Counted from the stretch's first letter, positions 1-9,016 are shown. The stretch is 64,000 nucleotides of DNA from Noviherbaspirillum humi (GCF_900188095.1 NZ_FZOT01000002.1:434001-498000); one strand, 5' to 3'. Numbers and translations are program-made. The notes: generated by a model not told the origin, from the sequence alone.

Positions 1-889
1 CCTCCACGCCTTCAAGCGTGCGCACGCTCTGCGCGCCCAGATGCTTGAGCTGCTCGATCACTGCCTGCACCAGCACCTCGGGCGCGGAGGCGCCAGCGGT
101 GACGCCGATGCGGCGCTTGTCCTCCAGCCAGGCGGGATCGATCTGGCTGGCGTTGTCAACCATGTAGGCGGTGGTCCCGCGCTTTTCCGCGACTTCGCGC
201 AACCGGTTGGAATTGGAGCTGTTGGGACTGCCGACCACGATCACCATATCGACCTGCGGCGCCATGAACTTCACCGCCTCCTGCCGGTTGGTGGTCGCAT
301 AGCAGATATCGCCCTTCTTCGGCTCGGCGATGGCAGGGAAGCGACGCTTGAGGGCGGCGATGATGTCGGCGGTATCGTCGACCGAGAGCGTGGTCTGCGT
401 GACATAGGCGAGCTCATCGGGATCGGCGACCTGCAGCCGTTCCACATCCTCCACCGATTCGACCAGATGCATGCCGGCGTCGGCCTGACCCATGGTGCCT
501 TCCACTTCCGGGTGTCCGGCATGGCCGATCATGATGATCTCCCGGCCATCGCGCCGCATCTTGCCGACCTCGACGTGGACCTTGGTCACTAGCGGGCAGG
601 TGGCGTCGTAAATCCTGAGGCCACGCTGTGCCGCATCATCCTGCACCGCCTTGGACACGCCATGCGCGGAAAAAATCAAAATGCTGCCGGACGGGACATC
701 CTCCAGCTTCTCGATGAATATCGCGCCCTTGGTACGAAGGTCGTTCACCACATACGCGTTGTGCACGATCTCGTGGCGCACATAAACCGGGGCGCCGAAC
801 TCCGCCAGCGCCCGCTCCACGATCTCGATCGCACGGTCCACGCCGGCGCAGAAGCCGCGCGGCTGGGCAAGCAGGATTTCCTTTTCCAT
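1..889 (-). CDS. ispH: 4-hydroxy-3-methylbut-2-enyl diphosphate reductase, C-terminus cut by window edge
   Basis: Last enzyme of the MEP isoprenoid pathway: a cytoplasmic [4Fe-4S] enzyme that reduces HMBPP to IPP and DMAPP. The three cluster cysteines expected of IspH are visible: C14 in RGFCAGV, C98 in DATCPL and C196 in GDICYATT. The catalytic Glu is E128 in GHPEVEGT, and the substrate-binding [10 protein letters not shown] motif is present. About 296 residues are inside the window; family members run to roughly 310-325, so only a short C-terminal tail is missing. The ATG at 889 has a GAGGA Shine-Dalgarno. It lies 17 bp downstream of fkpB on the same strand, the usual fkpB-ispH pairing. Confidence 0.97.
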   Translation of the reverse strand, partial: MEKEILLAQPRGFCAGVDRAIEIVERALAEFGAPVYVRHEIVHNAYVVNDLRTKGAIFIEKLEDVPSGSILIFSAHGVSKAVQDDAAQRGLRIYDATCPLVTKVHVEVGKMRRDGREIIMIGHAGHPEVEGTMGQADAGMHLVESVEDVERLQVADPDELAYVTQTTLSVDDTADIIAALKRRFPAIAEPKKGDICYATTNRQEAVKFMAPQVDMVIVVGSPNSSNSNRLREVAEKRGTTAYMVDNASQIDPAWLEDKRRIGVTAGASAPEVLVQAVIEQLKHLGAQSVRTLEGVE

Positions 890-906
890 GGCCGTTCCTC
901 GCTCCG

Positions 907-1356
907 TCACATTACACCGATGATTTTCACTTCGAACTTCACCGGCTGGCCCGCCAGAGGATGATTGAAGTCGAACAGCGCGCCGTCGGCATCGATTTCC
1001 CGCAGCACGCCTGCGAAGCGGCCGCCGCCCGGCGCCGCGAACTCTACCAAGTCCCCGATGCTGTATTCCTCGCCCAGCTGCGAGTTTTCCTCCAGGGTCT
1101 TGCGCGATACCCGCTGCAGCAGTTCCGGATTGCGCGGACCGAAAGCCTGCTCGGGCGCGAGCTCGAAAGTACGATGCGTGCCCTCCTCCAGCCCGAGGAG
1201 GCAGGCCTCGAGCGATGGCGCGAGCTGACCGGTGCCGAGCTGAAGCGTCGCCGGCGTGTCCTGGAAGGTGCTGACGATGTCTTCCCCATCCAGGGAAGCG
1301 AGACGGTAATGCAGAGTGAGATAAGCGCTGGGCGTGACGACAGGGGAAGAAGACAT
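907..1356 (-). CDS. fkpB: FKBP-type peptidyl-prolyl cis-trans isomerase (SlpA/FkpB type)
   Basis: Cytoplasmic prolyl isomerase and chaperone. The 149 residues match the length of E. coli FkpB. The N-terminal half carries the FKBP core ([25 protein letters not shown]), an insert-in-flap segment follows at about residues 65-115, and the C-terminus closes the core with [17 protein letters not shown], which is diagnostic of the SlyD/SlpA/FkpB group. The metal-binding His-rich tail of SlyD is absent, which favours FkpB. It is the first gene of a two-gene leftward unit with ispH and is divergent from radC. Confidence 0.95.
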   Translation of the reverse strand: MSSSPVVTPSAYLTLHYRLASLDGEDIVSTFQDTPATLQLGTGQLAPSLEACLLGLEEGTHRTFELAPEQAFGPRNPELLQRVSRKTLEENSQLGEEYSIGDLVEFAAPGGGRFAGVLREIDADGALFDFNHPLAGQPVKFEVKIIGVM

Positions 1357-1498
1357 GGTAGTTCCAAAAAGAGCTAGGCCGCTATTCTAAGCTACCCGCC
1401 GACGGCAGGCTGGAAGCAGGGACATTGTTGTAAAATTTGAAACTTTATGCGGCTCGAAAGGATGGGAATGCAGATGCATAGGGATGCAGACTTCATGA

Positions 1499-2188
1499 AT
1501 GCCGATAGCTTCAATGGCGATCACTGACTGGCCGGAGGACCAGCGGCCACGCGAGCGCTTGATCCGGCATGGCGCCGATGCCTTGTCGGATGCAGAATTG
1601 CTGGCCGTATTTCTGCGAGTCGGCATTGCCGGCAAGAGCGCGGTCGATCTGGCGCGGGAGATGGTGATGCACTTCGGTTCGCTGAACCGGCTCTTCTCCG
1701 CCTCCCTGCGCGACTTCTCCGCCATACCGGGCTTGGGAGCGGCTAAATATGCGCAACTGCAGGCGGTGATGGAGCTGGCCAGGCGCGCGCTCGGCGAGGA
1801 CCTGAAGGCCGGCTGTGCCCTCAGCAGTCCCCAAGCGGTGCAGCGCTACCTGCAGTTATCGATGGCACGCAAGCCCTATGAGTCCTTCACCGTACTTTTC
1901 CTCGACGTCAAGAATCGGCTGATCGCCTCGAAAGAACTGTTCCGTGGCACGCTGACGCATGCCAGCGTCTACCCGCGCGAAGTCGTGAAGGATGCGCTGG
2001 CGCATAATGCCGCAGCCGTCATCCTGGCGCATAACCACCCTTCCGGCTCCTGCGAGCCGAGTGCTGCCGATCTGCACCTGACGCAGGCATTGAAGCAGGC
2101 CCTGACGCTGGTTGATGTTCGTTTGCTCGATCATCTCGTCATCGCTGGTAGTGAAGCCTATTCCTTCGCCGACCATGGGCAAATCTAG
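1499..2188 (+). CDS. radC: RadC family protein (UPF0758, JAMM/MPN+ domain)
   Basis: Protein of 229 residues. The N-terminal half carries a helix-hairpin-helix-like segment ([14 protein letters not shown]). The C-terminal JAMM metalloprotease-like domain has the zinc signature H178-N-H180-P-S-G with D191, and an upstream Glu in SKELFRGTL. Its old link to DNA repair (from the E. coli radC name) is disputed, and the activity of chromosomal RadC is unknown. A stop codon directly precedes this ATG, so it is the earliest possible start; an internal ATG at 1514 is an alternative. Neither has a strong Shine-Dalgarno. It stands alone between divergent fkpB and the rpmBG pair. Confidence 0.93.
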   Translation: MPIASMAITDWPEDQRPRERLIRHGADALSDAELLAVFLRVGIAGKSAVDLAREMVMHFGSLNRLFSASLRDFSAIPGLGAAKYAQLQAVMELARRALGEDLKAGCALSSPQAVQRYLQLSMARKPYESFTVLFLDVKNRLIASKELFRGTLTHASVYPREVVKDALAHNAAAVILAHNHPSGSCEPSAADLHLTQALKQALTLVDVRLLDHLVIAGSEAYSFADHGQI

Positions 2189-2260
2189 CGCAACGCCGGA
2201 GCGCAAAACCAATTGTTAAATCACGATCAGTTCATTGACACACTTATTTTTCGCAAGTCA

Positions 2261-2289
2261 TTGAAAAAGATCGATTTTTCCCATACACT
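2261..2289 (+). promoter_or_regulatory. Sigma70-type promoter for rpmB-rpmG
   Basis: TTGAAA (2261-2266) and TACACT (2284-2289) are separated by exactly 17 bp in an AT-rich stretch, about 36 bp upstream of a strong AAGGAG Shine-Dalgarno for rpmB. This is the best-formed housekeeping promoter I found in the window. Confidence 0.7.
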
Positions 2290-2331
2290 CTCGTTTTTTC
2301 CAAATTCGGAAAGCTTTCTAAGGAGTTTGAT

Positions 2332-2568
2332 ATGGCACGTGTTTGCCAAGTGACGGGAAAGGGCCCCATGGTGGGCAACAACGTTTCCCACGCCAACAAC
2401 AAGACCAAGCGCCGTTTTCTGCCGAACCTGCAAAACCGCCGTATCTTCGTTGAATCCGAAAACCGCTGGGTTTCGCTGCGCGTTTCCAACGCCGGCCTGC
2501 GTGTAATCGACAAAGTCGGCATCGACGCCGTTCTGGCCGACATGCGCGCACGCGGCGAAAAAATCTAA
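2332..2568 (+). CDS. rpmB: 50S ribosomal protein L28
   Basis: Basic 78-residue protein of the large ribosomal subunit. It begins [20 protein letters not shown] and contains [11 protein letters not shown] and [15 protein letters not shown], all hallmarks of L28. It is preceded by AAGGAG six bases before the ATG and a good sigma70 promoter. It is followed after 23 bp by rpmG, the standard rpmBG operon. Confidence 0.98.
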   Translation: MARVCQVTGKGPMVGNNVSHANNKTKRRFLPNLQNRRIFVESENRWVSLRVSNAGLRVIDKVGIDAVLADMRARGEKI

Positions 2569-2591
2569 GCGGACATTTCTAGGAAACTATC

Positions 2592-2759
2592 ATGGCAAAA
2601 ACCAACCGCGACAAGATCAAGCTGGAGTCCACCGCCGGCACCGGTCACTTCTACACCACCACCAAGAACAAGCGCACCACTCCGGAAAAAATGGAGATCA
2701 TGAAGTTCGATCCCAAGGCGCGCAAGCACGTGATCTACAAGGAAACCAAGATCAAGTAA
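2592..2759 (+). CDS. rpmG: 50S ribosomal protein L33
   Basis: A 55-residue basic protein beginning [18 protein letters not shown], with [20 protein letters not shown] and ending YKETKIK. It is recognisable as the cysteine-free (zinc-independent) form of L33, so it is not a zinc-regulated paralogue pair member by sequence. It is the second gene of the rpmBG operon, directly followed by a strong intrinsic terminator. Confidence 0.97.
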   Translation: MAKTNRDKIKLESTAGTGHFYTTTKNKRTTPEKMEIMKFDPKARKHVIYKETKIK

Positions 2760-2782
2760 GCCGCCTCCGGCAGTACAAAGCA

Positions 2783-2814
2783 AAAGCCCCGCAGATGCGG
2801 GGCTTTGTTTTTTG
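2783..2814 (+). terminator. Rho-independent terminator after rpmG
   Basis: A perfect ten-base stem, AAAGCCCCGC paired with GCGGGGCTTT around an AGAT loop (2793-2796), is followed by GTTTTTT. It ends the rpmBG transcript 24 bp after the rpmG stop. Confidence 0.92.
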
Positions 2815-2904
2815 GGCTGCTTCTTTCGCTTTTGCCAGCGCGGGCTTCTACGCCCCCATCGGCAGAATAAGCTACTGGGCGGCAGCGCGCCGCCCGTTTC
2901 CTGT

Positions 2905-4092
2905 TCAAGCGTAGCTGCGCAGGCGCAGGGAGAAATCCCGCAGCGCCTTGATGCCGGAGGCTTCGGCCCGGACGCACCAGTCCTGAAGCTGGTGCAGCAG
3001 CTGTTCGCGGCTGGCATTGGAACGCTCCCAGATGGCCGCCAGTTCCACGCGCATGTCGTGCATGGTCTTCAGCGCCTTGCTGTGGGAAAGCAGTTCCGCC
3101 AACTGCTGCTGCTGCGGAGCTTCCAGCTTGGCCGGCTCGCGCTGCAGGAGCTTGCGCGAGGATTTCAGGAACATGGGCTCGACCTTGGTGGACAGATGCT
3201 GCACTTCCTCGCGCCAGGCGGCTTTCACCGACTTGGCATACTTCGACATGACGTCATAGCGATTGGCGATGACGGATTGCAGGGTATCGAAGTCGGCGCT
3301 CAGCTTCTGGCGGTCGAACTTCGGTGCCGGCGCGACCTTCTTCACCTTGGCCAGGCCCAGGGTCTCGAGAATGCGGATATACAGCCAGCCGATGTCGAAC
3401 TCATACCATTTGGACGATAGCTTGGCCGACGTGCCGAAGGTATGGTGGTTGTTGTGCAGTTCCTCGCCGCCAATGATGATGCCGATCGGGAAGATGTTCC
3501 TCGATGCATCGCTGCAGTCGTAATTGCGGTAGCCCCAGAAGTGGCCGATGCCGTTGATGATGCCGGCGGCGGTCACCGGGATCCAGAGCATCTGCACCGC
3601 CCAGACCGACAGGCCGACCACGCCGAACAGCATGACATCGATGATCAGCATCAGGCCCACGCCCTGCCATTGGTACTTGCTGTAAACATTACGCTCGACC
3701 CAGTCGTCAGGAGTGCCATGGCCGTACTTCTCCATGGTTTCACGATTCTTGGATTCGGCACGGTAAAGTTCGGCGCCCTCGAAGAACACCTTCTTGATGC
3801 CGCGCGTCTGCGGGCTGTGCGGATCTTCCGGGGTTTCGCACTTGGCATGGTGCTTGCGATGGATGGCCGCCCACTCCTTGGTCACCATGCCGGTGGTCAG
3901 CCAGAGCCAGAAGCGGAAGAAATGGCTCGGAATCGCATGCAATTCAAGCGCGCGATGCGCCTGGCAGCGGTGCAGGAAGATGGTGACGCTGGCGATGGTG
4001 ATGTGGGTGAGGATCAGCGTGCAGGCAATGATTTGCCAGGCGCTGGCTTTGGCCAGACCGTTGGACAGAAACTCCAGGACTGCATCTAACAT
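2905..4092 (-). CDS. Membrane fatty acid (acyl-CoA type) desaturase
   Basis: Integral membrane di-iron desaturase of 395 residues, probably introducing a double bond in membrane acyl chains. The three histidine boxes are at H41-R-C-Q-A-H46, H78-R-K-H-H82 and H213-N-N-H-H217, with hydrophobic spans between them (about 20-40, 58-70, 145-185). The desaturase core ends near residue 250. The last ~145 residues are a charged, helical, Gln/Leu-rich extension with no motif I recognise. The ATG at 4092 was chosen because the histidine-box spacing fits and TTGGAAA lies just upstream; longer in-frame starts exist. The next gene downstream is the comparably lone rpmG, in convergent orientation. Confidence 0.9.
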   Translation of the reverse strand: MLDAVLEFLSNGLAKASAWQIIACTLILTHITIASVTIFLHRCQAHRALELHAIPSHFFRFWLWLTTGMVTKEWAAIHRKHHAKCETPEDPHSPQTRGIKKVFFEGAELYRAESKNRETMEKYGHGTPDDWVERNVYSKYQWQGVGLMLIIDVMLFGVVGLSVWAVQMLWIPVTAAGIINGIGHFWGYRNYDCSDASRNIFPIGIIIGGEELHNNHHTFGTSAKLSSKWYEFDIGWLYIRILETLGLAKVKKVAPAPKFDRQKLSADFDTLQSVIANRYDVMSKYAKSVKAAWREEVQHLSTKVEPMFLKSSRKLLQREPAKLEAPQQQQLAELLSHSKALKTMHDMRVELAAIWERSNASREQLLHQLQDWCVRAEASGIKALRDFSLRLRSYA

Positions 4093-4190
4093 TGTTTTTC
4101 CAATCATACGAACGAAAGTTTTTGCCGCCGGAAACTTGATAAACAAGCAACCGGCATACAACATTTTGCACCAGATTGTACGCCTTTTGA

Positions 4191-5528
4191 TTAATCGCTG
4201 GACGTTCTTTCTGACAAGGGCACGGCTTCGTTCTGCAGATTGGCACGTCCATCAACTAAACGAATTTCCCTTTGCGGATAAGGCACTTGAATGCCGTGGG
4301 CCTTGAAGGCTTTCCATATGGCCCGGTTCACTTCAGACAGCACATTTCCTCTTCCGTTCTCCGGGTCATCGATCCAGAAGCCGGTTTCGAGTTCGATGCC
4401 GTCCGGCTCGAACTTTACCAGCAGCACACTTGGCGCCGGGCTGGCGGCCACCCGGGCTACTGAGGCAGCGGCGCGCTCCAGCACAGTGATGACCGCCTCG
4501 ATATCGGTCTCATAGGACACCGTGATCCGGGTAGCCAGACGCAAGGTGCGGTCGGTAAGCGAATAGTTCTGCACGGGAGACGACACCAGCAGGTCGTTCG
4601 GTATCACCGTTTCGGTTCCGTCCGGGCTGCGCACGATGGTGTAGCGGGTATTGATGCGGGTCACCTGGCCGGAATACTTGTCGATGGTGACGATGTCGCC
4701 GATCGCGAGACTGCGCTCGAGCAGGATGACGAAGCCGGAAACGTAGCTGCTGGCGAGTTTCTGCAAACCGAGGCCGAGGCCGACGCCGAGGGCGCCGCCG
4801 AACACCGAGAGGACGGTCAGGTCGATGCCGACCAGCGACAGGCTGAGCAGCACCGCCACCAGGATCAGCAGCGCCCTTCCCGCCCGCGCCATCACCACCC
4901 GCAGCGAGGAATGCAGGCTGTCCATGCGCATCAGCCGCTCTTCCAACAGCGTGCCAGCCCACAGCGCCAGCATCAGTGTCACCGCGACGGATGCCCCCGC
5001 CTGCAGGATGACCAGCAGCGAAACCTGGTGGCGTCCGATGGGCAAGGTATTGTGATCCAGGTAGCGCGCCAGTTCTGGCCACAACCCGGTGACATAGAGC
5101 GCCACGCCAACCCAGACGAGGGCAGCGAAGATGCGCTCGGCCAGCAGCAGCAGCGCCCCCGCTTCGCCGCCGCGGGCAAACACCCGGCGCAGCACGTGAA
5201 ATACCAGGCGGATGACGGCGAAGGATCCCACCAGCGGTATCGCCAGGCGCAGCAGGTTGGCATGGCGCCACTGCGCGAACAGCGGCGTGACGCCGGCAAT
5301 CAGGGCCAGCGTTACCAGCGGCCACAGGATGCGGGCGAAGCCCTCCAGCCCGAGGCGCACCGCCCGCCTGCCATCGCCGCGTCCCTTCAGCCGCCCATGC
5401 AGCAGCCGCGAAACGCCCCAGCCGATGGCGAAGCACAATGCCAGGGCAGCCAGCTGCCACAGCAGGCTGGCGTCATGCAGATCGCTCCAGATGTCGGCGA
5501 CGAATTCGGACAGCAGGGTGTTTTTCAT
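4191..5528 (-). CDS. Small-conductance mechanosensitive channel (MscS family)
   Basis: Inner-membrane channel of 445 residues that should release solutes on hypo-osmotic shock. About four to five N-terminal membrane helices precede the MscS core. The pore helix is seen in LSVFGGALGVGLGLGLQK, followed by the conserved RSLAIGDIVTI and IPNDLLVSSPVQNYS segments of the beta domain, then an alpha/beta vestibule. It is longer than E. coli MscS (286) but far shorter than MscK. The ATG overlaps the stop of the upstream PLD-type gene by one base (TAATG), so the two are probably co-translated. Confidence 0.9.
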   Translation of the reverse strand: MKNTLLSEFVADIWSDLHDASLLWQLAALALCFAIGWGVSRLLHGRLKGRGDGRRAVRLGLEGFARILWPLVTLALIAGVTPLFAQWRHANLLRLAIPLVGSFAVIRLVFHVLRRVFARGGEAGALLLLAERIFAALVWVGVALYVTGLWPELARYLDHNTLPIGRHQVSLLVILQAGASVAVTLMLALWAGTLLEERLMRMDSLHSSLRVVMARAGRALLILVAVLLSLSLVGIDLTVLSVFGGALGVGLGLGLQKLASSYVSGFVILLERSLAIGDIVTIDKYSGQVTRINTRYTIVRSPDGTETVIPNDLLVSSPVQNYSLTDRTLRLATRITVSYETDIEAVITVLERAAASVARVAASPAPSVLLVKFEPDGIELETGFWIDDPENGRGNVLSEVNRAIWKAFKAHGIQVPYPQREIRLVDGRANLQNEAVPLSERTSSD

Positions 5529-6085
5529 TATTTGTAGGGCATGGCGTCGCGCCGGTGCCGCTCCCAGTTCGAAGCATAGCGCAGCGCCAGCTCCGGGCTG
5601 CCGCGTATGATCAGCAGGTTTTCCGCATTCTTGTGCTGCGCGGTCCAGGTGAAATTGTAGCTGCCGGTGATGACGGCCGGCTCGGCGCCGTGGGCATCGA
5701 TCACGATGATCTTGTTGTGGGCATTCTGGTAGCGGGTTTCCAGCCAGATCGGCAAGCCGGCGGCAGCGAGCTTCGGCAGCTGGCTGGAAGGCGTCTTTTC
5801 ATGCTGATCGGCGTCGGCCAGGATGCGCACCGCCACGCCGCGCCGATGCGCGGCGAGCAGCGCGGCGCCAATCCGCTTGCTCGTCAGCAGATAGGCCTGA
5901 ACCAGGATGTCGCGCCGGGCAGTGCCCAGCGCATCTTCGATCAATGCTTCGGAATCATCCCAAGGGGCAAACGCTGCCTGGACGGTGCCATGCAGCGGCA
6001 GTACCGGCACCGAATCGCTGCCGCGCGCGCCGGCCGGCAGACCGACCGCGCCCAGCAGGCAGATCAGCGCCAGTCTTGTCCTCAT
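5528..6085 (-). CDS. Secreted phospholipase D-superfamily nuclease-like protein
   Basis: A 185-residue protein with an N-terminal signal peptide (hydrophobic residues 4-20) and one HKD catalytic motif, H123-x-K125-x4-D130, followed by GSYNFT (141-146) and N153-x-E155. A single HKD motif in a short exported protein is the layout of the Nuc/EndA-type periplasmic endonucleases, which act as dimers; activity on phospholipids is the alternative. Its ATG overlaps the upstream methyltransferase stop by four bases (ATGA), and its own stop overlaps the mscS start, forming a coupled three-gene run. Confidence 0.85.
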   Translation of the reverse strand: MRTRLALICLLGAVGLPAGARGSDSVPVLPLHGTVQAAFAPWDDSEALIEDALGTARRDILVQAYLLTSKRIGAALLAAHRRGVAVRILADADQHEKTPSSQLPKLAAAGLPIWLETRYQNAHNKIIVIDAHGAEPAVITGSYNFTWTAQHKNAENLLIIRGSPELALRYASNWERHRRDAMPYK

Positions 6086-7338
6086 GCGCTGCGTTCGAAC
6101 ACCGCGCTGAAGAAGCCGTCGGTCTCGTGCACCTGCGGCAGCAGCTTCAGGTAGTCGCCCATTTCGAGGGCAATCTTCTGCTCTTCCAGTATCTGCTGCA
6201 TAGGCACCAGGCGGAACGCGGGATTGGCGGCGATGAATTGCGCAGCGATGGCTTCATTCTCCTCTTCCAGCAGGCTGCAAGTGGCGTACACCAGGCGACC
6301 GCCCGGCTTCACCAGCCGCGCAGCGCTCGCCAGGATGGCCTGCTGCTTGGCATTGAGTTCGATCACCGACTCCGGCGTCTGGCGCCACTTCATGTCGGGA
6401 TTGCGGCGCAGGGTGCCGAGGCCGCTGCACGGCGCATCCACCAGCACGCGGTCAGCCTTGCCCGCCATGCGCTTGACCTTGGTGTCGTTCTCATGGGCGA
6501 TGACGACCGGATGCACGTTCGACAGGCCGCTGCGCGCCAGGCGCGGCTTGAGCTTGGCCAGGCGCTTCTCCGACACATCGAGCGCATAAAGACGACCGGT
6601 ATTGCGCATCGCGGCGCCAAGCGCCAGGGTCTTGCCGCCAGCGCCGGCGCAGAAATCGATCACCAGCTCGCCCCGCTTGGCGCCGGTGATCTGGGCCAGC
6701 AGCTGGCTGCCTTCGTCCTGCACTTCGATCGCGCCGTCCTGGAACAGCGGCATGTTCTGCAGCGCCGGCTTGCGGCGGATGCGGATGCCGAGCGGCGAGA
6801 ATGGCGTGGCCTCGCAGACGATGCCCGCCGCCGTCAGCTCAGCCAGCACCGGCTCGCGCTTCGCTTTCAGCGCATTGACGCGCAGATCGAGCGGTGCCTG
6901 CCGGTTCAACGCCCCGGTGAGCGCCAGCAACTGCGCTTCACCGAGCTGCTGCGTCAAGCGCTCCTGAAGCCAGGGCGGAAGATTGAGTTGAAGTCCCAAC
7001 GGCAGAGTCGTGCGGTCGATCTGGGCGATGCGCTTGAGCCAGGCTGCCTCTTCTTCGGACAGGCCGCCGATGGCATCGGCGCCGACGGTTTCACCGAGGC
7101 CAAGCAGCGCCTGGCGGCGCATCGCCGGGCCGACGCCGGATTCTGCGAAGCTGGCGTACATCAGCTTGTTGCGCAGCACGGCATACACCGCCTCGGCCAC
7201 CGCGCCGCGCTCCCGTCCGCCCAGCTTGGGATTCTCACGAAAGTAGCGCGACAGAACGACGTCGGCCGGGCCAGTGAAGCGCAGTATCTCGCGCAGGACT
7301 TCCTCGGTATGGGAAACGACAAAGGGTGGCAATCTCAT
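6082..7338 (-). CDS. RsmB/NOP family SAM-dependent rRNA (cytosine-C5) methyltransferase
   Basis: RNA m5C methyltransferase of 418 residues. The SAM-binding motif (DFCAGAGGKTLALG) and both family cysteines are present: the catalytic one in YATCSLLEEENE and the second in DAPCSGLGTLRRNPDMKW. The N-terminal ~130 residues are helical and only loosely resemble the NusB-like domain of canonical RsmB, so this may be the second RsmB/NOP paralogue common in Burkholderiales rather than RsmB (Sun) itself. I therefore give no symbol. It lies 12 bp downstream of purN on the same strand. Confidence 0.88.
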   Translation of the reverse strand: MRLPPFVVSHTEEVLREILRFTGPADVVLSRYFRENPKLGGRERGAVAEAVYAVLRNKLMYASFAESGVGPAMRRQALLGLGETVGADAIGGLSEEEAAWLKRIAQIDRTTLPLGLQLNLPPWLQERLTQQLGEAQLLALTGALNRQAPLDLRVNALKAKREPVLAELTAAGIVCEATPFSPLGIRIRRKPALQNMPLFQDGAIEVQDEGSQLLAQITGAKRGELVIDFCAGAGGKTLALGAAMRNTGRLYALDVSEKRLAKLKPRLARSGLSNVHPVVIAHENDTKVKRMAGKADRVLVDAPCSGLGTLRRNPDMKWRQTPESVIELNAKQQAILASAARLVKPGGRLVYATCSLLEEENEAIAAQFIAANPAFRLVPMQQILEEQKIALEMGDYLKLLPQVHETDGFFSAVFERSA

Positions 7339-7350
7339 GGAAGTCTTTCT

Positions 7351-7980
7351 TTATATGACGGCAGATGCTTCGGCCGGTTCTGCGATCCGAACGACGCCGT
7401 TTTGCAGGGACAGGCGGCCTTCGACGAAGCTGCGCACTGCCTGCGGATAGATGAGGTGCTCCTGTTCCAGCACCCGGGCGGCAAGGCTTTCCTCGCTGTC
7501 GTCCGGCAAAACCGGCACGCAAGCCTGAGCAACGATGGGGCCATGGTCGAGGTCGGGCGTGACGAAATGCACGGTCGCGCCATGCACTTTGACGCCCGCT
7601 TGCAGCGCCTGCCGGTGAGTTGCAAGGCCGGGAAAGCTTGGCAGCAGGGAAGGATGGATATTGAGCATGCGGCCGGCGTAATGCTCCACGAATCCGGGCG
7701 TGAGGATGCGCATGAAGCCGGCGAGCACCACGAGGTCTGGCTGAAAGGCGTCGATCTCGCGCTGCAGGGCGGCGTCGAACGCTTCGCGGCTGGGGAACTC
7801 CTTGTGGAAGAGTGCAACGGTAGGAATGCTATGTTCGGCGGCGAAAGCCAGGCCGGAAGCATCCGGTCGGTTGCTGATGACGGCAGCGATCTTGCAAGGC
7901 CATCCCTGTTCCCGGGCGACGCGAACGATCGCTTCCATGTTGCTGCCTCGTCCGGAGATGAGGATAACGATGTTTTTCAT
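7351..7980 (-). CDS. purN: Phosphoribosylglycinamide formyltransferase
   Basis: Transfers a formyl group from 10-formyl-THF to GAR in de novo purine synthesis. The 209 residues are close to the E. coli length (212). Seen: the GAR-binding loop ISGRGSN near the N-terminus, the catalytic NIHPSLLPSFPG segment (Asn and His), the folate-site H-G-A-T-V-H and the catalytic Asp in DLDHGPI. The ATG at 7980 gives the family-typical MKNIVILISGRGSN start. A TACAAT lies just upstream on the coding strand but has no clear -35. Confidence 0.96.
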   Translation of the reverse strand: MKNIVILISGRGSNMEAIVRVAREQGWPCKIAAVISNRPDASGLAFAAEHSIPTVALFHKEFPSREAFDAALQREIDAFQPDLVVLAGFMRILTPGFVEHYAGRMLNIHPSLLPSFPGLATHRQALQAGVKVHGATVHFVTPDLDHGPIVAQACVPVLPDDSEESLAARVLEQEHLIYPQAVRSFVEGRLSLQNGVVRIAEPAEASAVI

Positions 7981-8002
7981 GGCGCGCATTGTACCGTAAG
8001 GA

Positions 8003-8032
8003 CCAAAACACAAAGCCGGCGCGGAGCCGGCT
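8003..8032 (-). terminator. Intrinsic terminator after the barstar gene
   Basis: On the minus strand a perfect seven-base stem, AGCCGGC/GCCGGCT with a five-base loop, is followed by TTTGTGTTTT. It lies about 30 bp after the barstar stop and upstream of purN, so it separates the RNase/barstar unit from the purN unit. Confidence 0.75.
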
Positions 8033-8063
8033 ATTGCGGGGGAAGTCAGGCGATGAGAAGTGC

Positions 8064-8522
8064 TTACTGGAAGGAGTAGAAAACGCGGAACGGTACCTTC
8101 TTTTCCGCCCAGAAGTCAGCGGCATCACGGAACACGTCGAGCAGGGTTTCACGCGCTTCGCGGTCGAACTTGGGCGTATTGGGCAATTGTTCGATCACGA
8201 CTAGGAAACCCGGCTGCTGGCCTGATTTGAAAGCCAGATCGGTCAGACAGTCAGCCAGGGCGTCGAAATTCTTGCCAAAATGCCTGGGAAAGTGAAACGC
8301 CTCGGCGATGCAGGCCAGCACCTGTTGCTTCGTCACGGCTTCGGCGCAATAGGCATAGAGGAAATGGTAGCCCAGCCTCGCCGCCTCCTGTTGCAGTTCA
8401 GGCACCCTGAATGCGCGGATCGATTGCACGACGTTGGGAGGAACGGTCCTGAACAAGCTCATGTCTTCCTCGACTGGCGCAAGCATTTTCGCTGGTTCCG
8501 TTTGCAGGGATTCGACTCGCAT
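8064..8522 (-). CDS. Barstar family ribonuclease inhibitor
   Basis: Cytoplasmic inhibitor predicted to neutralise the secreted RNase encoded just upstream. The barstar fold signature is the segment at residues 78-89 (FP-x2-FGKNFDAL) followed by DCLTDL, with a C-terminal strand ending PFRVFYSFQ. At 152 residues it is longer than B. amyloliquefaciens barstar (about 90) because of an N-terminal extension of ~40-50 residues. An internal ATG at 8462, preceded by a strong GAGGAAG, would remove 20 of these and is a serious alternative start. It begins three bases after the stop of the RNase gene, so the two should be translated together. Confidence 0.88.
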   Translation of the reverse strand: MRVESLQTEPAKMLAPVEEDMSLFRTVPPNVVQSIRAFRVPELQQEAARLGYHFLYAYCAEAVTKQQVLACIAEAFHFPRHFGKNFDALADCLTDLAFKSGQQPGFLVVIEQLPNTPKFDREARETLLDVFRDAADFWAEKKVPFRVFYSFQ

Positions 8523-8525
8523 GAC

Positions 8526-8909
8526 TCACTCTTTGACGCGTTTGAATGACTGGTAATGGTCTTCCGTATAGTAAAACTCCGAAGGTGCCCTCACTTCCCC
8601 ACCGGTGATGATGCGACGCGCGCCGCGGTTGCGAACGCCAGGGGTTTTTACCGTGAATTCATGATAATACCCGCGCTTTTGCTTGGGCAAAACCCCTTCA
8701 TAATTGCCAAAAACAACACCATCCTTGGGGTAGGGAAACGGTCCGCCGGTCCGGATCAGCAGGATGGTGTGACGTGCTTCTTCCGGCAATTCGCCGATCG
8801 AGATCGTTGGTAATCCAGGATCTTGCCTTGCATGCACAGGTAAAGCGACGCCGAGGGATAGGCAAAGCAGGATGAAAAACCTGAGGAAGACAACGATAAA
8901 GTTCCGCAT
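8526..8909 (-). CDS. Secreted guanyl-type ribonuclease (RNase Sa/barnase superfamily)
   Basis: A 127-residue protein: signal peptide at about 1-27 (long hydrophobic core, cleavage near HA-RQ), then a ~100-residue N1/T1/Sa-type RNase domain. Family landmarks include LPEEARHT, GGPFPYPKDG, YYHEFTVKTPG, RGARRI and YYTEDHYQSF. By analogy with RNase Sa (E54, R65, R69, H85), the catalytic residues are E84, R95, R99 and H118, so the enzyme looks intact. It would cut RNA 3' of guanosine outside the cytoplasm. It is first in a two-gene unit with its barstar-like inhibitor. Whether it serves nutrition or competition cannot be told from sequence. Confidence 0.88.
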   Translation of the reverse strand: MRNFIVVFLRFFILLCLSLGVALPVHARQDPGLPTISIGELPEEARHTILLIRTGGPFPYPKDGVVFGNYEGVLPKQKRGYYHEFTVKTPGVRNRGARRIITGGEVRAPSEFYYTEDHYQSFKRVKE

Positions 8910-9016
8910 GGTGGTTGACCTTCTGACAAGACCTTTAGCTTGACAAATGGCTATGATAAAAGCATTTGCCCATCAAAACTCACAAAAATGCGGTAAAGAA
9001 ACGGTAACTGGCTTTA

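Noticed and set aside
1384-1389. TAGAAT considered as the -10 of fkpB
   Set aside because: No acceptable -35 at 16-18 bp.
5944-8079. 711-codon open frame on the plus strand
   Set aside because: Runs antisense across the methyltransferase and purN, both certain from motifs; no start signal or domain.
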